From Elephas maximus indicus (taxonomy: Eukaryota; Chordata; Mammalia; Proboscidea; Elephantidae): a stretch of DNA of 64,000 nucleotides. The notes under the pieces were generated by a model. That model was not told the origin of the DNA and did no database searches. It was given only the letters and a program-made list of their open reading frames with translations. Position 1 is the stretch's first letter. Each line of letters opens with the position of its first letter. Of the stretch, positions 57,396 through 64,000 are shown piece by piece. The stretch spans positions 40,994,378-41,058,377 of the forward strand of contig NC_064839.1 of NCBI RefSeq assembly GCF_024166365.1. Reading direction: 5' to 3'. A program made the position numbers and the translations under genes.

Positions 57396-58402
57396 TTTTT
57401 TTTTGTTTTTTAAAATTTTTATCGTGCTTTAAGTGAAAGTTTACACATCAAGTCAGTCTCTCATACAAAAATTTATACACATCTTGCTTTATACTCCTAA
57501 TTGCTTTCCCCCTAATGAGACAGCACGGTCCTTCCCTCCACTCTATTTTCGTGTCCATTCAGCCACCTTCTGACCCCCTCTACTCTCTCATCTCCTCTCC
57601 AGATAGAAGATGCCAATATAGTCCCATGTGTCTACTTGATCCAGGAAGCTCATTCTTCACCAGTATCATTTTCTATCCCATAGTCCAGTCTAATCCCTGT
57701 CTGAAGAGTTGGCTTTGGGAATGGTTCCTCTCTCAGGCTAAAAAAAGGTCTGAGGACCATTACTTCTGGGGTCCTTCCAGTCTCAGACCATTAAGTCTGG
57801 TCTCTTTACGAGAATTTGGGGTCTGCATCCCACTGCTCTACTGCTGCCTCAGGGGCTCCCTGTTGCGCTCCCTGTCAGGGAACTCATCAGTTGTAGCCGG
57901 GCACCATCTAGCACTTTTCGTCTCAGGCCGATGCAGTCTCTGGTTTACATGGTCCTTTCTGTCTCTTGGGCTCATAATTACCTTGTGTCTTTGGTGTTCT
58001 TCATTCTCCTTTGCTTCAGGTGGGTTGAGGCCCATTGATGCATCTTAGATGGCCGCTTGCTAGCGTTTAAGACCCCAGACGCCACTCTCCAAAGTGGAAT
58101 GCAGAATGTTCTCTTAATAGATTTTATTATGCCAATTGACTTAGATGTCCCCTGAAGCCATGGTCCCCAAACCCCCGCCCCTGCTACACTGGCCTTTGAA
58201 GCATTCAGTTTATTCAGGAAACTTCTTTGCTTTTAGTTTAGTCCATTTGTGCAGACCTCACCTGTATTGTGTGTTATCTTTCCCTTCACCTAAAATAATT
58301 CTTATCTACTATCTAAATTAGTGAAAACCTCTCTCCCTCCCTCCCCCTTCTGGTAACCATCAAAGCATATTTTCTTCTCTGTTTAAACTATTTCTCCAGT
58401 TC
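57396..58402 (-). other. L1 3' UTR and poly(A) tail
   Basis: About 1 kb from the ORF2 end to the tail. On minus it includes aggagaatgaagaacaccaa and gacacaaggtaattatgagc, shared with 14.6-15.4 kb and 6.8-7.6 kb. The plus-strand ORF at 57515-58048 (177 codons) is an antisense shadow. Confidence 0.9.
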
Positions 58403-59632
58403 TTATAATAGTGGTCTTATACGATATTTGTCCTTTTGCAACTGACTAATTTCACTCAGCATAATGCCTTCCAGGTTCCTCCAGGTTATGAAATGTTTCA
58501 CAGATTCATCATTGTTCTTTATCGATGCATGGTATTCCATTGTGTGACTATACCATACTTTATTTATCCATTCATGCATTGACAGGCACCTTGGTTGGTT
58601 CCACCAAGTAAACAGTGCTGCAATAAACATGGGTGTGCATACATCTGTTCATGTAAAGGCTCTTAATTCTCTAGGATATACTCCAGGGACTGGGGTTGCT
58701 GGATCGCTGGATCGTTTTTTAAGGAAGGGCCAAATCGATTTCCAAAGTGGCTGTACCATTCTACATTCCCACCAGCAGTGTATAAGTCTTCCAGTCTCTC
58801 TGCAACCTCTCCAACATTTATTATTTTGTCTTTTTTTGATTAATGCCAGCTTTGTTGGAGACGGAATCTCATTGTAGTTTTGATTTGCATTTCTCTAAGG
58901 ACTAATGATCATGAGCATTTCCTCATGTATCTGTTAGCGACCTGAACGTCTTCTTTAGTGAAGTGCCTGTTCATATCCTTTGCCCATTTTTTAATTGGAT
59001 TGTCTTTTTGTAGAATTTTTGAAGTATCATGTAGATTTTAGAGATCAGATGCTGAATGGAAGTGTCACAGGTAAAAACTTTTTCCCAGTCTGTAAGTAAT
59101 CTTTTTACTCTTTTGGTGAAGTCCTTGGATGAGCATAGTTGTTTGATTTTTAGGAGCTCCCACTTACCTAGTTTCTCTTCTGCATTGTTAGTAATGTTTT
59201 GTATACTGCTTATGTCATGTATTAGGGCTTCTAACATTGTCTCTATTTTTTCTTCCATGATCTTTATTGTTTCAGAGTTTGTATTTAGGTCTTTGATCCA
59301 CTTTGAGTTAGTTTTTGTCCATGGTGTGAGGTATGGGTCTTGTTTCATTTTTTTGCAGCCAGATGTCCAGTTATGCCAGCACCATTCGTTGAAGAGACTG
59401 TCTTTTTCCCATTTAACTGACTTCGGGCCTTTGTCAAATAGTGGCTGCTCGTATATGGATGGATTTATGTCTGGATTCTCAATTCTGTTCCATCGGTCTA
59501 TGTATCTGTTCTTGTACCAGTACCAGGCTGTTTTGACTACTGTGGCGGTATAATAGGTTCTAAAATCAGGTAGAATGAGGCCTCCCATTTTGTTCTTTTT
59601 CAGTAATGCTTTACTGAAAAAATTTGTTAAAG
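58403..59632 (-). pseudogene. L1 ORF2 C-terminal region remnant
   Basis: 58971-59705 is open for 244 codons, with GGLILPDFRTYYTATVVKTA, WYWYKNRYIDRWNRIENPDI, DSLFNEWCWHNW and LTPWTKTNSKWIKDLN, the segment after the RT domain. 58403-58630 gives the C-terminal end ([20 protein letters not shown]). Frameshifts and stops lie between them. The first residues of the 244-codon ORF belong to the upstream side of a deletion junction near 59632. Confidence 0.93.
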
Positions 59633-60873
59633 TACAATTTTTCATAGTAACCTGATATGATTCTTCTAATTTCGGTTGGGTCTGTTGTAATATCACCCAT
59701 CTCATTTCTTATTCGGGTTGTTTGCTTCCTCTCCTGTTTTTCTTTTGTCAGTTTGGTCAGTGGTTTATCAATTTTTAAAATTTTTTCAAAGAACCAGATT
59801 TTGATCTTGTTAACTCTTTGAATTGTTTTTCTGTTTTCTACTTCATTTAATAGTGCTCTAATTTTTGTTATTTACTTTCTTCTGGTGGCTGAGGGTTTCT
59901 TTTGTTGCTCTCTATTTGTTCAAGTTGTAGGGATAATTCTGATTTTGGCCCTTCTTTTTGTATGTATGCATTTATTGATATAAATTGACCTCTGACCACT
60001 GCTTTCACCATGTCCCAAATGTTCTGATATGAAGTGTTTTCATTCTCATTGGATTCTATGAATTTCTTTATTCCATCCTTAATGTCTTCTATGACCCAGT
60101 CTTTTTTGAGCAGACTATTGTTCAGCTTCCAAGTGTTTGGTTTCTTTTCTCTTCTTTTTCTTTTATTGATTTCTACTTTTATGGCCTTATGGTCAGAGAA
60201 GATGCTTTGTTAATATTTCCATGTTTTGGATTCTGCTAAGGCTTGCTTTTTGACCTAATATGTGGTCTATTCTAGAGAATGTTCCATGTGCATTAGAAAA
60301 CAAAGTATACGTGGCTGCTGTTGGGTGCAGCATTCTCTCTATATCTGAGGTCACGCTGGTTGATTGTGGCATTTAGATCTTTCGTGTCCTTACTGAGCTT
60401 CTTTCTGGATGTCCTGTCCTTCACCGAAAGTGGTGTGTTGAAGTCTCCTACTATAATTGTGGAGTTATTGCACTTTTCAATGCTGTTAGAGTTTGTTTTA
60501 TGTATCTTGAAGCCCTGTCACTTGGTGCATAAATACTTAATATGGTCATATCCTCCTGGTATGCTGTCCCTTTAATCATTACATAGTGTCATTCCTTATT
60601 GTTTGTGGTGGATTTAACTTTAAAGCTTATTTTATAGGAAATTAATGCTGCCACTCCTGCTCTTTTTTGATTGTTGTTTCCTTGATATTTTTTCCCATCT
60701 TTTGAGTTTTAGTTTGTTTGTTTCTCTAAGCCTAAGGTGTGTCTCTTGTAGGCAGCATATATATGAAGCGTGTTTTTTTTGTCCATTCTGCCACTCTCTG
60801 TCTCATTATTAGTGCATTTAGTTCAATTACATTCAGTATTAATTATGGATAGGTATGAGTTTAATGCTGTCAT
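59633..60873 (-). pseudogene. L1 ORF2 endonuclease and N-terminal region remnant
   Basis: On minus from the ATG at 60871-60873: endonuclease landmarks in broken frames (a LSIYAP-type segment near 60530, a G-D-F-N-type box near 60440 altered by stops, RIDHILG near 60265), then the linker up to the ISGYYEKLYFN segment at the deletion junction. The homology then jumps to the post-RT region, so the polymerase core is absent. ORF2 spans about 2.5 kb here instead of the usual about 3.8 kb. Confidence 0.88.
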
Positions 60874-61347
60874 TTTGATGTCTTTTTTTGTGTGTTGTTG
60901 ATAGTTTTTTTCCCACTTAATCTTTTGTGCTGAGTAGTTTATCTTTAAATATTGTCTTTTCCCCTTCTTCGTTGTTGTTTTGTTTCTGCTGTGTATGTTT
61001 TTTCTTGGATTTTATTTTGATGAGTAGGATAGCCAGGTCAGTCTCCTTTGTGGTTACCTTAATATTTATCCCTGTTTTTCAAAGTTTAAACCTAATTTTT
61101 ATTTCTTTATATTGCCTTATCATCCTCTCCATATGAAAGACCTATGGCTATATTTCTTAAAAAAAAAAAAAATTTCTTTTTAGTCCCTCTTTATTGTTTT
61201 AACGTTGTTTTCTTTACATGATAACATCCCTGTTTCACTATTTTGAGTGTTTTTTTTTTTAATCTTGATTTATTTTTGTGATTTCTCTGTCTGGGTTGAC
61301 CTCTGACTGCTCTGTCCAGTGTTCTAGTCTTGGGTTGATACCTGGTA

Positions 61348-62354
61348 TTATTGATCATCTAACCAAAGAACTCCCTTTAGTATTTCTTGTAGTTTTGGTT
61401 TGGTTTTTACGAATTCCCTAAACTTCTGTTTATCTGGAAATGTCCTAATTTCACCTTCACATTTGAGAGACAGTTTTGCTGGATATATGATTCTTGGCTC
61501 GCAATTTTTTTCATTAAATGCTTTATATAAGTCATCCCATTGCCTTCTTGCCTGCATGGTTTCTGCCGAGTAGTCTGAGCTTATTCTTATTGGCTCGCCT
61601 TTGCAGGTAACTTTTCGTTTATCCCTCACTGCTCTTATAATTCTGTCTTTGGTCTTGGCAAGTTTGATTATAATACGTCTTGGTGATTTTCTTTTGAGGT
61701 CTACCTATGTGGGGTTCGATGAGCATCTTGGATAGGTATCTTCTCATCTTTCAGGATATCAGGGAAGTTTTCTGCCAACAAATCCTCAAGAATTCTCTCT
61801 GTATTTTCTGTTATCCCTCCCTGTTCTGGTACTCCAATCACTCATAGGTTATTTCTCTTAATAGAGTCCCACATGATCCTTAAGGTTTCTTCATTTTTAA
61901 AAATTCTTTTACGCGATTTTTCTTCAAATATATTGGTGCCAAGTGCTTTATCTTCAAGCTCACCAATTCTGCCTTGCACTTGCTCAGTTCTGCTCCTCTG
62001 ACTTTCTACTGAGTTGTCTAATTCTGTAATTTTATTGTTAATCTTCTGAATTTCTGATTGCTGTCTACGGATTCATACAGCTTTTTAAATTTTTTCATTA
62101 TGTTCTTGAATAACCTTTTTAATTTCTTCCACTACTTTATCTGTGTGTTCCTTGGCTTGTTCTGCCTGATCTCCTTCCTAATCTTGTTCTTGATGTCTTG
62201 GAGAGTTTTGTATGTTAGTCTTTTGAATTCTGCATCCGGCAATTCCAGGAAGGCACCTTCATCCAGAATATCCGTTGATTCTTTGTTTTGAGAGCTTGTT
62301 GAGGCAATCACGGTCTGTTTCTTTACATGATATTGACTGTTCTCTCCGAGGCAT
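61348..62354 (-). pseudogene. L1 ORF1 remnant
   Basis: The start ATG is at 62352-62354 (cttacagatgcctcggagag on minus). The N-terminal half is coiled-coil-like and interrupted by several stops. The C-terminal 93 codons (61348-61629) are open, with IRISSDYSAETMQARRQWD, IYPAKLSLKCEGEIRTFPD and KLQEILKGVL, the conserved ORF1p C-terminal domain. It normally binds L1 RNA as a trimer. Confidence 0.93.
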
Positions 62355-63607
62355 CTGTAAGTTATTGGATTAATTTATGTTTGCTTATTGTATCCTGGCT
62401 TATTGCTTTGTTTTGTTTTGATATGCCCAAATGGGTTGCTTGAGTGAGCTAGCCTGATTATTTTTGCCTCTGAAGCTCTGACATCCTGTCATCAGATGGC
62501 TAGAGCTGTTATCAGGTATATCAGTCTGAGTCTATTCACTTTTCTTGTATGAATTCAGCTCAAGTGTCCAAGTAGCTGATCATCAAGTGTGTGGTACAGG
62601 CTCTGTCCTACAGTCTTAGAGGGCCAGGGGTGATTGGTGTAGGTATAGGTATCTGGTTGCAGCAGGAAGTCACGTTCTGAACAAGGCAGGGGCCTGAGAA
62701 CCGTCCCCCAAGTATCTCCAAGGAAAGTGCATCCGTGCTCCCTAGAGCATAGAGGTGGGTGGGTTCTGCAGACACACCACAGGCACCCAATACTTTTGGG
62801 TTGTCAGGACTGGGAGGTACCAGTTATCCTTGGGCTCCTATCATGGGTGGCTGGGTAACCTGAGTGGAGCCACCAGTCCTTATGCCCCTGATGTGCCTAG
62901 GTGAGGACCCCGTTTAATAGGCAAAGCAGTGTCAAATATCAAACATCCACCTCTTCACCACAAAGCTGAAACGGCTGCAGTCTGCCAACAAGGGCCTAGT
63001 TTCCTGAAATAGGCTTATGCAGGACCATGCAGGGGGGGGAAAGGTATTCAAAGTTTATGGACTATTTATGCCTGGACAGGAGCCGCTTAAGTCCTGAGCT
63101 CCCCAGGTTAGTGGAGCTGGCAAATTATTTTTTTCCCCAATTTCAAATTTATTCCTACGCCAAGGCCAGGAGGATGGCTCAGGGTTCTTAGTAAGGCGTA
63201 TCTCAGGCCCAGGGAAATCAATAGCCACTGAGGCTGGCTTGGGGGTACAGTAAAATATATGCAAGCACTTAGCTTTTGCCAACGTTCTTCTCTGGGTCCG
63301 GAGGTGTGAAGAGGCTGTACAGCTGGCTGCTTCTCCCTGAGGAAACTGCAGCCAAACGCAAATATCAGCCCTCTGCAACCACTCCCGGGAATGGTGCCTG
63401 AAGGATCCCGGTGATTCAGGTCTGGCAACTCCTCTCCGCTTCTGAACTGTCTCTCCCTCCCCCTGCCGCTCACTTTCTAACTTTGCCTTTGATGTTCACG
63501 GCTCCTAGCTTGTCAAATATAATTGTTTCACTTGTTTTTTGGGGTCTTTGTTGTAAAAAGGATCACAGGAAGCCTCTGGCTATTCCGCCATCTTGGCTCT
63601 GCCTCTC
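62355..63607 (-). promoter_or_regulatory. L1 5' UTR / internal promoter region with YY1-type site
   Basis: About 1.25 kb between ORF1 and the 5' end. The very 5' end on minus reads gaggcagagccaagatggcg followed by gaatag. CAAGATGGCGG near the start (about 63586-63596) is a YY1-type site, placed as in primate L1. Activity is inferred, not shown. The 121- and 107-codon ORFs inside it have no recognised domain. Confidence 0.85.
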
Positions 63608-63620
63608 CTCTATTCGCAAG

Positions 63621-64000
63621 CTTTTAGAGTTTTTCTTTATCTACAGCAACCCTGGGGTTCCCTCCAAATCATGAACACCACCAACAATCAATCACTAAAA
63701 GAAAAAATAACTTGGGATAAAAAATGAATTCTGATTACTCAAAGATAACCTGATTTAAGAGAGATTTTTTTCTCTACTGAGCTAAAGAGAGGATCTGCCT
63801 CCTTCAGTAAGATGCTTGGTTAATAATGTTTACTTACAAGAAGTAAAAATTTCTTTTCTTTTTCCTACATTGAAATGTTAACATAAAATCCAAACCACTT
63901 ATGTTGTTCTATTATAAGCCCTTTCATGTCAGAGTAATGGGTGGGGAAAGATAATGTCATTCAATAAAATGTTGTTGGCCTTGGGGAATCTAGCGAATAC
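63621..64000. other. intronic sequence, no feature recognised
   Basis: AT-rich, no exon of CFDP1 recognised on the minus strand. Confidence 0.4.

Larger units (their letters stand above)
57396..63607 (-). mobile_element. near-complete afrotherian L1 with deleted RT core
   Basis: 6.2 kb on the minus strand from the 5' end (63607) to the poly(A) tail (T-run at 57396). Flanked by a 13-bp duplication ctctattc(t/g)caag at 57383-57395 and 63608-63620, one mismatch. It contains a 5' UTR, ORF1, an unusually long spacer of about 475 bp, ORF2 lacking its middle, and a long 3' UTR. Stops and frameshifts in both ORFs make it inactive. It is in sense with CFDP1. Confidence 0.96.
24615..64000 (-). other. 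CFDP1: CFDP1 upstream intron (incomplete)
   Basis: Everything right of the acceptor at 24615-24616 is inferred to be intronic, at least 39 kb. I looked on the minus strand for the preceding exon, which should encode the KVFDFAGEEV-type segment, and did not find it. Transposable elements fill a large part. Elements on the minus strand are in sense with the gene. Confidence 0.75.

Noticed and set aside
57515..58048. 177-codon plus-strand ORF
   Set aside because: It is antisense to the L1 3' UTR, and the same region in other copies is not open.
59056..59553. 165-codon plus-strand ORF with hydrophobic stretches
   Set aside because: Antisense shadow of the L1 ORF2 C-terminal region.
24615..64000. 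Additional CFDP1 exons
   Set aside because: Searched by eye on minus for the segment preceding the BCNT domain; nothing matched, so none is annotated.

Overview
This is a non-coding-rich window of mammalian nuclear DNA, almost certainly from an afrotherian and most likely an elephant. The main evidence is about sixteen copies of a tRNA-headed SINE of the AfroSINE type, an RTE-clade LINE whose 3' end matches the SINE tail, and several copies of an L1 with a long, distinctive 3' UTR. MIR, L2, MER5-like and MaLR-type LTR fossils give the usual eutherian background.

The only host gene I can identify is CFDP1 (BCNT, craniofacial development protein 1), on the minus strand. Its last coding exon (12115-12205) and the preceding exon (24456-24614) together encode the C-terminal BCNT domain, with matching splice phase and consensus splice sites. 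The 3' UTR and two overlapping AATAAA signals lie just below 12115. About 11.9 kb at the left edge is therefore 3' flank, 12.2 kb is the last intron, and everything right of 24615 is the (incomplete) preceding intron. I found no further CFDP1 exon. A processed cytochrome c pseudogene (20626-20872, minus) lies in the last intron.

Layout: 1-0.7 kb, RTE fragment with an L1 inserted. 2.7-4.5 kb, a four-level nest (LTR inside L1 inside MER5-like element inside old L1). 5.1-5.7 kb, two SINEs. 6.5-8.4 kb, antisense L1 remnants. 12-24.5 kb, CFDP1 last intron with two MaLR-type LTRs (one interrupted by an RTE copy), an L1 3' UTR with a SINE inside, DNA-transposon fossils and MIRs. 32.4-35.3 kb, L1/LTR/SINE nest including a SINE inside a SINE. 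38.5-44.9 kb, RTE, L1, L2 and LTR pieces. 45.5-48.8 kb, a nearly full-length RTE bounded by a target-site duplication. 49.8-50.6 kb, an unexplained 158-bp inverted repeat. 52.8-53.2 kb, an inverted SINE pair. 53.7-54.9 kb, L1 inside L1. 55.5-56.0 kb, a solo LTR carrying six 36-bp repeats. 57.4-63.6 kb, a structurally near-complete L1 with its 5' end preserved but with a deletion that removed the reverse-transcriptase core.

I see no operon-like, CRISPR, or otherwise new molecular system. The most interesting aspects are evolutionary: the RTE endonuclease-bearing copy inside BCNT/CFDP1 (a gene that acquired RTE endonuclease sequence in ruminants), the RTE/SINE sequence sharing at both ends, and the inverted repeat. 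All repeat-family names are from pattern recognition, not from a database search.
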